DNA of 64,000 nucleotides from Planococcus halocryophilus (GTDB lineage: Bacteria; Bacillota; Bacilli; Bacillales_A; Planococcaceae), in contig NZ_JAKVTG010000001.1 of assembly GCF_022489025.1 (NCBI RefSeq), positions 186,001 to 250,000 of the forward strand, read 5' to 3'. The position numbers were made by a program, and so were the translations under genes. The notes below the pieces were generated by a model. It made no database searches. It saw only the letters and a list, made by a program, of their open reading frames with translations, and was not told where the DNA came from. This document shows positions 16,547-25,416 of this stretch, piece by piece. Numbering within the stretch: position 1 is the first letter of the stretch; each line of letters begins with the position of its first letter.

Positions 16547-17980
16547 ATGAACAATCGTGATATTCGCAACTATGTCAAGAAAGTAGAGCGCATTTTGAAA
16601 ATGCTTCATATCGGACGTAGTTTTCAGTTTGCTTTGTTTACAGGGCTATTGTTAGCGGTAGCATTGCTTTTTATATCACGATTGTTCGTGCTTCCTTATT
16701 ATGAATTTTATGCATATGCAGCAGGAACAACCGTATTAATTGGTTGGCTATTATTGTCTTTAAAAGGACTTCCAACTGTGCAACAAGCAGTACAAGAATT
16801 AGATCGCTTCACACCGTATAATCAGTTATTGACGGTGTGGAAGCTGACAGAGCACAATAAACTGGCAGAAGAATTGACTTCTAAGACAGCACAAACTATT
16901 CCATACAGCTATCAATTATTTCGGAAAGAACGCAAAGTGTGGTTACGTCCTAAATGGTTAATAGGTGCTGTAATCAGTGCCGCTTTGATGCTTTTGCTTT
17001 TAGTTTTCCCAAGTAATTTGCAAAATCAAGCAAATGATGTGGAAAAAGAACTTGAATTAGTTGAAGAGCTTAAAAAAGAAATTGATGATATCAAAAAGCA
17101 ATCAGAATCAGAAATGGTAAAAAAAGAATTAGAAGCATTAAATGCAACGATAGAAGAAAAAGAAAACCCAGAAGAGATTTTAAAAGAAATTGTGAAAAAA
17201 CAAAAAGAATTGGATTTGAAAAAACGACAATTAGCGGGAGACAAAAATGCTGATGCTAAAAAGACGAGTGAGGACTTAGAAAAAGCAGCGGATCAATTAG
17301 CTGAACAAGCGGGTAAGACGCAAACGACTTTGAGCAATATGGGTAAACCCGTCGCATTTCCGTTGCAGCAAACAATTGCCAACCGTGAACAATCGAACGA
17401 AAGTAAACAAGACGGTTCTAGTGAAGGCGAATCATCTGAAACTACCGGTGAATCTGGTACGAGTGGACAAGCATCAGAAACAGAAGAAGACGAATCAACT
17501 GATCAAGAAGGTTCAGAAAATAGCGAGTCTCAAGGAGAAAGTCAGGGGCAAGGACAAGCTCAAGGACAAGGCCAAGGTCAAGGACAAGCTCAAGGACAAG
17601 GCCAAGGTCAAGGACAAGCTCAAGGACAAGGACAAGGACAAGGCCAAGGCCAAGGCCAGGGTCAAGGCCAGGGACAAGGACAGGGCCAAGGTGGCAGTGG
17701 AGCTGGTACAGGCAAAGGCAGCCGCGATTTATTGACGGTACCTACTCGAATCGGTGGCCAAGGTCAAACGACAGTCGACGGTGGAGAAGTTGGAGAAGGC
17801 GAAGCAGCTGGTGAACAAACTGGAATTGTTTCCGCAACAAAAGGAACTGTTCGGCCTTATGCAGATGTAGTAGGAGATTATTCAGCATCGTATTTTTCAA
17901 GTGCCGATCGTCTGCAATTGCCACCTGATTTGCAAACCATTGTAGAACAATACTTTACAGATATTGAAACCGACAATTAG
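16547..17980 (+). CDS. Membrane coiled-coil protein with Gln-Gly repeat tract
   Basis: A 477-residue protein with two or three membrane segments (~27-46, ~52-72 and ~137-155), a charged helical, probably coiled-coil stretch (~160-262), an acidic Ser/Glu/Thr-rich linker (~278-330) and a Gln-Gly low-complexity tract (~333-382). The C-terminal ~85 residues look folded: RPYADVVGDYSASYFSSADR followed by LPPDLQTIVEQYFTDIE, a block I have seen at the ends of proteins in comparable ABC-MoxR-VWA operons. Depending on topology, tract and tail may lie outside, where the tract could act as a flexible spacer. GGAGGGATTCTC precedes the ATG; MoxR follows 14 bp on. Function unknown. Confidence 0.78.
   Translation: MNNRDIRNYVKKVERILKMLHIGRSFQFALFTGLLLAVALLFISRLFVLPYYEFYAYAAGTTVLIGWLLLSLKGLPTVQQAVQELDRFTPYNQLLTVWKLTEHNKLAEELTSKTAQTIPYSYQLFRKERKVWLRPKWLIGAVISAALMLLLLVFPSNLQNQANDVEKELELVEELKKEIDDIKKQSESEMVKKELEALNATIEEKENPEEILKEIVKKQKELDLKKRQLAGDKNADAKKTSEDLEKAADQLAEQAGKTQTTLSNMGKPVAFPLQQTIANREQSNESKQDGSSEGESSETTGESGTSGQASETEEDESTDQEGSENSESQGESQGQGQAQGQGQGQGQAQGQGQGQGQAQGQGQGQGQGQGQGQGQGQGQGQGGSGAGTGKGSRDLLTVPTRIGGQGQTTVDGGEVGEGEAAGEQTGIVSATKGTVRPYADVVGDYSASYFSSADRLQLPPDLQTIVEQYFTDIETDN
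17549..17692 (+). repeat. Tandem 30-bp coding repeat (Gln-Gly tract)
   Basis: A 30-bp unit encoding QGQAQGQGQG occurs at 17549-17578, 17579-17608 (identical) and 17609-17638 (two changes), then decays into 6-bp CAAGGN units up to ~17692. Hexamer or 30-mer slippage keeps the frame, so length variation between strains is expected. Confidence 0.9.
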
Positions 17981-17994
17981 AAAAGAGGGTTTTC

Positions 17995-18987
17995 ATGACA
18001 TACACAACCGATCAATTTACAGAGATGAGTCAGTTGCTTCAAGAAGTAAAAACGGAAATCGGGCGTTTTATCGTCGGACAAGAAAGAGCAGTTGAGTTTT
18101 CTTTATACGCCATTTTAGCAGATGGACATGCCTTACTCGAAGGGCTTCCGGGTCTTGGTAAAACAATGTTAATACGAACTATTTCGGATGTGCTTGATTT
18201 GTCGTTTTCAAGAATTCAGTTTACACCTGATTTAATGCCTTCGGATATTACCGGAACCAGCCTGATCGAACGAGACGCGCAAGGACGCCAGCAATTTACG
18301 TTTAGAGAAGGACCGATTTTTCATCAAATGGTATTAGCAGATGAAATTAACCGTGCAACTCCTAAAACTCAAAGTGCGTTGCTTGAGGCAATGGGAGAAA
18401 AGACGGTGACGATTCTAGGAGACACGAAAGAAATGGCACGACCGTTTTTTGTTTTGGCTACTCAAAACCCCATTGAGATGGAAGGAACTTATCCATTGCC
18501 TGAAGCCCAAATGGACCGTTTTTTATGTAAAATTCTTGTTTCTTATCCAAGTCGCAATGAACTTGCTGAAATTAGTCGACGAACAACAGGAGCACAATCC
18601 ATTAACCTCAGTAAAAAAATGAATACCTCTAGTTTGATCGAGGCGCAGCAGATGGTGAAAGAAGTATTGATGGCAGAAGATATTTTAATGGTCGCTGTCG
18701 ACATCATTCAAAATACGCACCCGGAGCATTCAGAACATCAAGAAATTCAACAATTTGTTCAATATGGTAGCGGTCCTCGTGGGTTGCAAAGTTTGATTCG
18801 TTTGGCTAAAGCTCGTGCTTTAATGGAAGGACGTTATCATGTATCTATTGGTGATTTAAAGCATGTGGCAAAACCGGTATTGCGCCATCGTTTGTTATTA
18901 AATTATGAAGCAGAAGCCATTGGCAAACAAGCAGACGAATTAATCGACAAAGTGCTAAGCACAGCAGGTAAAGGCGTTTTGAAATGA
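17995..18987 (+). CDS. MoxR-family AAA+ ATPase (second copy)
   Basis: A 330-residue MoxR ATPase with Walker A LPGLGKT at 51-57, Walker B VLADEIN at 113-119, sensor-1 ATQN at 155-158, and the C-terminal lid including SGPRGLQSLIRLAKARALMEGR. It resembles the copy at 1430 over the AAA core but has different N- and C-terminal ends, so the two are old paralogues rather than a recent duplication. The DUF58 gene overlaps its stop by 4 bp. In known MoxR systems the ATPase acts on a VWA partner; three VWA-like proteins follow here. AAAAGAGGGTTTTC stands before the ATG. Confidence 0.93.
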   Translation: MTYTTDQFTEMSQLLQEVKTEIGRFIVGQERAVEFSLYAILADGHALLEGLPGLGKTMLIRTISDVLDLSFSRIQFTPDLMPSDITGTSLIERDAQGRQQFTFREGPIFHQMVLADEINRATPKTQSALLEAMGEKTVTILGDTKEMARPFFVLATQNPIEMEGTYPLPEAQMDRFLCKILVSYPSRNELAEISRRTTGAQSINLSKKMNTSSLIEAQQMVKEVLMAEDILMVAVDIIQNTHPEHSEHQEIQQFVQYGSGPRGLQSLIRLAKARALMEGRYHVSIGDLKHVAKPVLRHRLLLNYEAEAIGKQADELIDKVLSTAGKGVLK

Positions 18988-19844
18988 CTTTATTAAACCT
19001 ACCAGCTGATTGGGGTTCACGTCTCAGCCGCTACTCTATAGGAACAAAAGCGAAAATTAGGGGCCATCATAAAGGGTCTCATCGCTCCATGCGCTTTGGT
19101 AGTTCGCTAGATTTCTCTGACTTTCGTGAATACCATCCCGGAGATGATGTCCGCCACATTGATTGGAACGTTTACGCAAGGACCGAAAGAGTATACATTA
19201 AACGCTTTTTGGACGAACAAGAAATGCGCATTCACATTTTGCTCGATAGCTCAAAATCGATGAACAATAAATGGTTGTTTGCTAAGCAATTGGTGTTCTC
19301 GCTTGGATTAATGGTTTTAGGAAGTGATGACCGATTAACGGTTTCTGCTGGGCTAAAAGAAGTTGTCCCTTTTAGGAAAAAAGGAAAGTCAGCTAAAAAG
19401 TTGTTAGAGCATTTTATCTCAACGATGCCAGAACCGCAAAGTTTGTCGTTTGCAAAGCAAGCAAGTTTTCATGCAGCAAAAGATTCTACAGTTTTATTTA
19501 TTGTCTCAGATGGTTTGGAACCGCTAGAAGACTGGAACTTATTTTTCAGACAAGCTCCTGCCTATGCGCACGACATTCGGTTTATCCATATAAATACTGA
19601 AGAAGAACAGTTGCCTTCTTATAAAGGAGATCTTCGTTTTATTGATGAAGAGACGCAACAAGTGACGAGTGTGACGGTTACAGCAGAAGCGCTTCGTGCC
19701 TATCAAAAACAAAGCGAGCTTCATAGCAAAGGCTTAGAATCACTTTGTCGAACATACGGAATTGCATATATGCCTTTACGTGTAGAAGATGGTATTGAGC
19801 AAGTATTGTTCCATCAAATGATACGGAAAAATTGGATCGGATGA
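18984..19844 (+). CDS. DUF58 protein with VWA-like metal site
   Basis: A 286-residue soluble DUF58 protein. The family box DFREYHPGDDVRHIDW is at 46-61, directly followed by a VWA-type fold whose metal-ion site DSSKS begins at Asp88; the later VSDG (~170) fits the third loop. No membrane segment is seen, unlike the DUF58 protein at 2366. It overlaps the MoxR gene and is followed 11 bp later by a BatA-like gene, the usual order in MoxR-DUF58-VWA operons. Inferred role: cytoplasmic adaptor between the ATPase and the membrane VWA proteins. Confidence 0.9.
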   Translation: MTLLNLPADWGSRLSRYSIGTKAKIRGHHKGSHRSMRFGSSLDFSDFREYHPGDDVRHIDWNVYARTERVYIKRFLDEQEMRIHILLDSSKSMNNKWLFAKQLVFSLGLMVLGSDDRLTVSAGLKEVVPFRKKGKSAKKLLEHFISTMPEPQSLSFAKQASFHAAKDSTVLFIVSDGLEPLEDWNLFFRQAPAYAHDIRFIHINTEEEQLPSYKGDLRFIDEETQQVTSVTVTAEALRAYQKQSELHSKGLESLCRTYGIAYMPLRVEDGIEQVLFHQMIRKNWIG

Positions 19845-19855
19845 GGTGAAGCGGC

Positions 19856-21589
19856 ATGGGAGCATCAAATTGGGGAATGATCTGGACAGCAGTTATGCCG
19901 CTAGCCGTTATTCTCTATTATTTTTTTAGAAAAAAATACAAAGACCAGCATGTGTCTTCAACGTTATTCTGGCAAGAACGTATGAGAGAACTGCAAGCTT
20001 CTCCTTATTTAAAAAAATTACAGCATCATCTATTGTTTTATTTACAATTGGCGGCGCTGCTCTTTTGCGTGTTGGCGTTAATCGAACCTTTTAGTGAATC
20101 AGAAACTTTAGCGGGCAATGATTTCATTTTTGTAGTAGATACGTCAGCAACGATGCTTGCAGGATCGCCCTCTCATTTTGAGCAACAGCAACAAAGTATG
20201 AAAAATTTAGCTGCACAAGCTGGCGGAAAACCGGTGACAATCGTTACAACTGGCATCAGTCCAAAAGTGGTCATTCGTAATGAGCAAGATTTACAAAAAG
20301 TCGAAAAAGTCATCGATCAATTAGCGGTAAGCTTTGAAAAAGCTGAAATCGAGCAGACGATTTTATTTGCGGATACATTGGCGGTTAATGATTCCACGAT
20401 TATTCATATATTTACAGATAGCTTAGACCGCTCTGTGCTAGCCAATAAAACCGGTCAAAGCTATCATATACATGGTTTTACGGAAACCTTGCGAAATGTG
20501 TCAATCCGTCAATTTGGTCTTTCAAAAATGGATGATGGAACACGTGGAATTGTTCAGGTAGTAAATAATAGTGAAGAAGCTTTACCTGCGATCGTACGTC
20601 TATCAAGTGGTAGTGTGGAAAAAGAGGTCGATGTAGAGCTGGCAGCTTCTGAAGAGCGGCTTGTGCCATTTGAAGATTTACCAGATGATATGCTATGGCA
20701 AGCGACCGTAGAAGTGGCAGATGACTATTCCGCTGACAACACGATGGCGACTTATTTAGCCCCACCTGTACGAGCAGTCGCGATTGATTCGGCGTTACAT
20801 GAGTTAATCGCAAGTGGTTTTCGTTCACTATCTCTAGATGTTACGTTGTTAGAGTCGAGCCAATTAAAACCCGATTCAGGAGTACCACTCGTGACAAATC
20901 AACGTGATTTACTCGAGGGGCCAACACCGATTTTATTGTTTGGACGTAATGATGAAAATCCATTTGAAGTAGCAGGGCAAATCGAAACAAAGGCACATCC
21001 GCTTTTTACTTATGCTTCTTTAGATGAGATTTATGTATCACAACTATATCCTCCTTTTGAAAGCTATGAAACGATCGCGACGATTGATGACCACCCGTTT
21101 ATTCAAGTTTCTCACAAAGGTGATATAGTCGTGCTGACAGATGTCCAGTTGACAGACTGGCCATTATCTCCGTCATTTCCTTTGTTTTTATGGAGTGCAA
21201 TGGAAAGTTTATCCGGAGATTCAGAATTTCTCGGATATTTCCATCCTAATGAACACCGGTCTGTCTCGTTAGCTTCAAAAACAGGAGAATGGGAAATCTT
21301 TCGGGAGGGCGTATACAATCATTCTTACATAGAAGGAAGTGGCCCATTTATCGCACCAGCTGAGCCTGGCATTTATCAAGTAGTGGGTGATGAAAAAGAG
21401 ATGACGATGATTGTACAGCTAAATTCCCAAGAAAAGACGCTTTCTGCTGGTTCGACTTATCAAATGGGACAAGTAGAAGCTGTGCAAGATATGGTTCGTT
21501 TTTCTTTTGTGCCATTTCTAATCGGACTGATTTTGCTGTTAGTTGTTGTGGAATGGGAGGTGTACCGCCGTGGAATTACAACTCGGTAA
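19856..21589 (+). CDS. BatA-like membrane protein with VWA domain
   Basis: A 577-residue protein with the BatA N-terminal arrangement: TM ~7-24, a basic loop with the STLFWQERMRELQASP stretch, TM ~59-78, then a VWA domain. The metal-ion site reads DTSAT at 95-99, with Thr in place of the second Ser, still compatible with metal binding. Beyond ~250 comes a long soluble region with weak resemblance to the class I amidotransferase fold, and a C-terminal TM at ~549-570. The large soluble part should lie outside. GAGGTGAAGCGGC precedes the ATG; the next gene starts inside its last codons. Confidence 0.85.
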   Translation: MGASNWGMIWTAVMPLAVILYYFFRKKYKDQHVSSTLFWQERMRELQASPYLKKLQHHLLFYLQLAALLFCVLALIEPFSESETLAGNDFIFVVDTSATMLAGSPSHFEQQQQSMKNLAAQAGGKPVTIVTTGISPKVVIRNEQDLQKVEKVIDQLAVSFEKAEIEQTILFADTLAVNDSTIIHIFTDSLDRSVLANKTGQSYHIHGFTETLRNVSIRQFGLSKMDDGTRGIVQVVNNSEEALPAIVRLSSGSVEKEVDVELAASEERLVPFEDLPDDMLWQATVEVADDYSADNTMATYLAPPVRAVAIDSALHELIASGFRSLSLDVTLLESSQLKPDSGVPLVTNQRDLLEGPTPILLFGRNDENPFEVAGQIETKAHPLFTYASLDEIYVSQLYPPFESYETIATIDDHPFIQVSHKGDIVVLTDVQLTDWPLSPSFPLFLWSAMESLSGDSEFLGYFHPNEHRSVSLASKTGEWEIFREGVYNHSYIEGSGPFIAPAEPGIYQVVGDEKEMTMIVQLNSQEKTLSAGSTYQMGQVEAVQDMVRFSFVPFLIGLILLLVVVEWEVYRRGITTR

Positions 21590-24143
21590 TCCAATTTGGC
21601 TATTATTACTCATCCCGGCCATCATCTATTTTGGCTGGTTTGCCCTCAGAAATTTTTCTACTAGCTCTAAATTAGTAAAAATTATTTTTTTCCTTAGAAC
21701 TGCGGCAGTCGTTTTACTGATCTTTGCTTTAGCCACACCATCGCTATTTAGTCCGGTAAAAGAAGAGCAAGTTATTTTCTTATTGGATCGATCGGCTTCT
21801 CTTGAAGGACTTGAAACTGAGATGGCAGCAGCAGTAGAAGACGCATTAAGCGCAAAAAAAGAACATCAATCAGTTGCGGTTTATACGTTTGCAGAAGATT
21901 TCCAAAGTCTTTTACCAATGACAAAAAATCCGCAAACTTTGCCTGCAGAAATAAGCGTTAGTGAAAATAGCAACACCAATATTGCACGTGCCTTGGAGCT
22001 CGCTTCCAATAGTGGAGATACCGACTTGGCGACACGATTAGTCATTTTAACGGATGGCAATGAAACCCAGTCATCTGCAATCGAAAGTTTAAATCGCTTG
22101 CAGTCTGATCGACTTCAAGTAGATATATGGCCGATTGAACAAATTACCAAAAATGATATGGCGATCAGTCGTTTTGAAACACCGTCTCGTGCATTTTTAG
22201 GAGAAGCTCAATCTTTTACAATTGCTGTGGATTCAGATAAAGAAGCCGAGGCAAAATTAATTTTTTCCGCTAATGATGTAGATTTAGATGTTCAAGAAAT
22301 CAACGTGCTCGAAGGTCAGAATGTTTATAGTTATTCGTATCCTGCGAACGTCGAAGGCCTTCAAAAATACGAAGTGCGTTTAGAGACGGAAAAAGACTCA
22401 TATCTTGAAAACAATACATTGTTTAGTATTACAGAAGTTGCTGGAAATCCAGAAGTTTTAGTAGTGAACGGTGGCGAACCGAGTCCAATACCGACGTTAT
22501 TAGATACAGAAAATTTACGTGTAACAGAACTTACTTCAACGCAATTGCCGAGTAGTCTTTCTACTATGCTCCGCTATGACTCAATTATTTTTGATAATGT
22601 ATCAGGAACAGCTATTGGGGAGCAGCAAATGGCAATTATTGAACAAGCAGTAAGGCAATTTGGTGTGGGCTTTATGATGGTTGGTGGGGATCAAAGTTTT
22701 GGTCTTGGTGGTTATTTTAAAACACCAATCGAACGGTTATTGCCAGTAGAAATGGAAGTGAAAGGAAAGCACGAATTGCCTTCGCTTGGTTTAATGATTG
22801 TCATGGATCGGTCAGGAAGCATGATGGGGCTGAAGATGGAGCTAGCCAAAGAAGCAGCTGCTAGGTCTGTTGAGCTTTTACGTCCTGATGATACGTTAGG
22901 GGTCATTGCTTTTGATGATCAACCGTGGGAAGTTTTACCGACTGGAAAAGTAGACGATCCGAAAAAAGCTGCAGATAAAATTTTAAGTATTACGCCAGGT
23001 GGGGGTACTGAAATTTATCGGTCGTTGGAACAAGCCTATACCGAACTTGAGGATTTAGAATTGCAACGAAAACATATTATCCTGTTAACAGATGGTCAAT
23101 CGTCAACGTCTAATGATTATGATGCGTTAATCGAAAATGGAAAAGACCATAACATTACATTATCGACCGTTTCTATTGGTCAAGATGCAGATCGAAACTT
23201 ACTCGAACAATTAGCAGGTACTGGTAGCGGTCGATTTTACGATGTAACAGATGCCACGACAATTCCGGCAATTTTATCAAGAGAGACTATTATGATGTCA
23301 CGAACTTATATCGTCGACGAACCTTTTTATCCTATTGTTTATGATAGCCAATGGAATAATTTATTTACAGCTGGTGTACCCCAATTAAATACGTATATTG
23401 CAACAACCGCAAAAAGCACAGCATCCGTTGCACTTGAAAGTGAAGAAGAAGATCCAATACTTGCGAGCTGGAACTACGGACTCGGCAAAACAATTGCCTA
23501 CACATCAGGAAGCGGAGCATGGAGTGGAGATTTTCAAAGTTGGTCAAACTGGTCCGATTTTTGGAACCAGAGCGCTGCTGAATTATTGCCGTCATTTGAA
23601 GAAATTCCTTTTTCAGTAGTTCGCAAAGAACAAGGCGTTTATTCGATTGAAGACCCTACAAATAGCTCAGCAATTTTGACGGTTACTGCAGTTGATGAAC
23701 AAGGTAACGAGATTCCGCTGCAAACAGAACCTGTAGCTCCGGGACAAGTAGATGTGAAAATGGATGCACCACCAGGATTGGTCTTTTTTAGCATTAGCAA
23801 CGAAACGGGTGCAGCTTATAAAACAGCTCTGACCATCCCTTATGGCGATGAATACAAAACTACAAAGGCAAACATGACGTTGATGAATACGTTGACTGAG
23901 CGTGCAGGTGGAGAGCTCTTAGAGACACTTGATGAGTCTTTCCGCGATATGTCCTACACAAGTGGCTCGATTCGTTCGATTCAGTTGGTGCTCCTATTTG
24001 TTGCAATGCTCCTATTTTTTATCGACATCTCACTCAGACGTTTCGGCTTGCCAACACCTACATCAAAAGCAAAAACTACAAAAGAAGAAGTTGCTTCACC
24101 AGGAGCAATTGATCAATTAATAAAAGCGAAAAAGAATAAATAA
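21570..24143 (+). CDS. Double-VWA membrane protein with amidotransferase-like insert
   Basis: An 857-residue protein: two N-terminal membrane spans (~8-26 and ~36-56), a first VWA domain with metal site DRSAS at 73-77, a region ~295-400 resembling the inactive amidotransferase domain of large VWA proteins (IMVGGDQSFGLGGY-like block FMMVGGDQSFGLGGYF), a second VWA domain with DRSGS from Asp413, GGGTEIYRSL and LLTDGQS, and a C-terminal TM near 815-832 with a basic tail. The start is GTG at 21570, preceded by GGGAGGTGTACC; frames further upstream lack a ribosome site. It overlaps the BatA-like gene by 20 bp and ends the operon before a strong terminator. Confidence 0.87.
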   Translation: MELQLGNPIWLLLLIPAIIYFGWFALRNFSTSSKLVKIIFFLRTAAVVLLIFALATPSLFSPVKEEQVIFLLDRSASLEGLETEMAAAVEDALSAKKEHQSVAVYTFAEDFQSLLPMTKNPQTLPAEISVSENSNTNIARALELASNSGDTDLATRLVILTDGNETQSSAIESLNRLQSDRLQVDIWPIEQITKNDMAISRFETPSRAFLGEAQSFTIAVDSDKEAEAKLIFSANDVDLDVQEINVLEGQNVYSYSYPANVEGLQKYEVRLETEKDSYLENNTLFSITEVAGNPEVLVVNGGEPSPIPTLLDTENLRVTELTSTQLPSSLSTMLRYDSIIFDNVSGTAIGEQQMAIIEQAVRQFGVGFMMVGGDQSFGLGGYFKTPIERLLPVEMEVKGKHELPSLGLMIVMDRSGSMMGLKMELAKEAAARSVELLRPDDTLGVIAFDDQPWEVLPTGKVDDPKKAADKILSITPGGGTEIYRSLEQAYTELEDLELQRKHIILLTDGQSSTSNDYDALIENGKDHNITLSTVSIGQDADRNLLEQLAGTGSGRFYDVTDATTIPAILSRETIMMSRTYIVDEPFYPIVYDSQWNNLFTAGVPQLNTYIATTAKSTASVALESEEEDPILASWNYGLGKTIAYTSGSGAWSGDFQSWSNWSDFWNQSAAELLPSFEEIPFSVVRKEQGVYSIEDPTNSSAILTVTAVDEQGNEIPLQTEPVAPGQVDVKMDAPPGLVFFSISNETGAAYKTALTIPYGDEYKTTKANMTLMNTLTERAGGELLETLDESFRDMSYTSGSIRSIQLVLLFVAMLLFFIDISLRRFGLPTPTSKAKTTKEEVASPGAIDQLIKAKKNK

Positions 24144-24176
24144 AGTTCTTTATTTGCTGTCGTTTTATTTCAACTA

Positions 24177-24216
24177 AAAAAGTAGCTCAGACCAATAAGG
24201 TCTGAGCTACTTTTTT
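24177..24216. terminator. Bidirectional terminator between the VWA operon and the MFS gene
   Basis: AAAAAGTAGCTCAGACC, loop AATAA, and the complementary arm ending in six T. It is palindromic with A-run and T-run on opposite sides and serves both convergent units. Confidence 0.93.
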
Positions 24217-24225
24217 GTCTGATTC

Positions 24226-25416
24226 TTAACTTCGGCTTGTTGCCAAAAGCTGTTGTTTTCTCATTGACCACGCGTTGGCGATAAAGAAACAAGTGATCAA
24301 AATCGCAGTTCCTAATATATAGGGATAACTCATATCGATATCAAAAAGAATACCTGCAAGTGCTGGCCCTATCATGTTCCCAAGACTCATATAAGCATTA
24401 TTCATCCCAGCTGCAAAGCCTTGTTCATCTCCAGCTAATTTGGAAATCAATGTATTGATAGCTGGACGCAACAAGGAGGCTGCAGTGAAAAATACTGCTG
24501 ATACTAGCAGGATTGCCCAGAAAGAGCTAACAAAAAGAATACCAATCATCCCACCTGCAGAGATTAAAAGATTAACAAGAATAATTTTCATCTCACCAAA
24601 ACGTTTAAAGAGTTTATCGATGACAAAGGTTTGAACAACCACTCCGACAAATCCACCGACTGTGATCAGAACGGCAATTTCTTTAGGGGTAAAGCCAAAT
24701 TTCTTATCTGCGTATAAAGCAATGGTCGATTGAAAGTTAGATAAACCAAAAGCGAAAATGAACATCACCAATAACATAACAAAGTATGGCGTATAGGTGG
24801 ATCGCTTCATTTGTTGCAGTAGATTTTCCGATTTTGTATCAATGGATTGGATGGTAGGTGCAACGTTTGGCAACACTGCAAAAGAAACAAATGCTGCAAT
24901 CAGGGCAACGGCGGTAGCGATATAAAACGGAAACTGAATACTAACTTCCGCTAAAAATCCACCGATACCAGGACCAATCATAAAGCCAAGAGACATCGAA
25001 GCCCCAAGAAGACCCATGCCTTTACCGCGTTCTTCAAATGTGGTGATGTCGGCAACAAAGGCCATCATCGGAGGGATCAAGAAAGCTGCTCCTAGACCAC
25101 TAAAAAAGCGGGCAAGGTAAAGCATCCATAAATGAGTGGCCATGCCGAAAGCCAACTGTGATAATCCGAAGACGATCAATCCGAAGATGATCAATTTTTT
25201 TCGTCCATATTTGTCTGAAAGCTGTCCAGAAATAGGAGAGAATAAGAATTGGGCTAAGGCAAAAGTGGCAATCAATGTACCGAGAGCCTGACCAGCTACT
25301 CCGAATGTATCCAAGTAGGCAGGCATAATTGGGATGATTAACCCAATACCGCTCATCGCAATGAACATATTAAACATGAGGACATAAAGTGCAAATTTAT
25401 TTGATCTTACGGCCAT
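24226..25416 (-). CDS. MFS drug efflux transporter, Bmr/NorA-like (12 TM)
   Basis: A 396-residue transporter with 12 predicted membrane segments, resembling B. subtilis Bmr/Blt and S. aureus NorA. The block GQLSDKYGRKKLIIFG is the motif A loop, and GFMIGPGIGGFLAE in TM5 is the antiporter motif C. The frame is open to an ATG at 25434, but AGAAGG stands seven bases before the ATG at 25416, giving the start MAVRSNK. Drug efflux is the usual family role; the substrate is unknown. No regulator gene is adjacent. It is convergent with the VWA operon. Confidence 0.87.
   Translation of the reverse strand: MAVRSNKFALYVLMFNMFIAMSGIGLIIPIMPAYLDTFGVAGQALGTLIATFALAQFLFSPISGQLSDKYGRKKLIIFGLIVFGLSQLAFGMATHLWMLYLARFFSGLGAAFLIPPMMAFVADITTFEERGKGMGLLGASMSLGFMIGPGIGGFLAEVSIQFPFYIATAVALIAAFVSFAVLPNVAPTIQSIDTKSENLLQQMKRSTYTPYFVMLLVMFIFAFGLSNFQSTIALYADKKFGFTPKEIAVLITVGGFVGVVVQTFVIDKLFKRFGEMKIILVNLLISAGGMIGILFVSSFWAILLVSAVFFTAASLLRPAINTLISKLAGDEQGFAAGMNNAYMSLGNMIGPALAGILFDIDMSYPYILGTAILITCFFIANAWSMRKQQLLATSRS

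Noticed and set aside
17376-17735. Open frame rich in Lys/Asp/Ala overlapping the Gln-Gly tract
   Set aside because: It is the shifted reading of the CAAGGN repeat; it has no ribosome site and lies wholly inside the 477-residue gene.
12268-24216. Mobile or genomic island origin for the ABC-MoxR-VWA block
   Set aside because: No integrase, transposase, tRNA or flanking repeats are seen, and base composition and codon use look like those of the neighbours, so horizontal transfer is not supported by the sequence alone.
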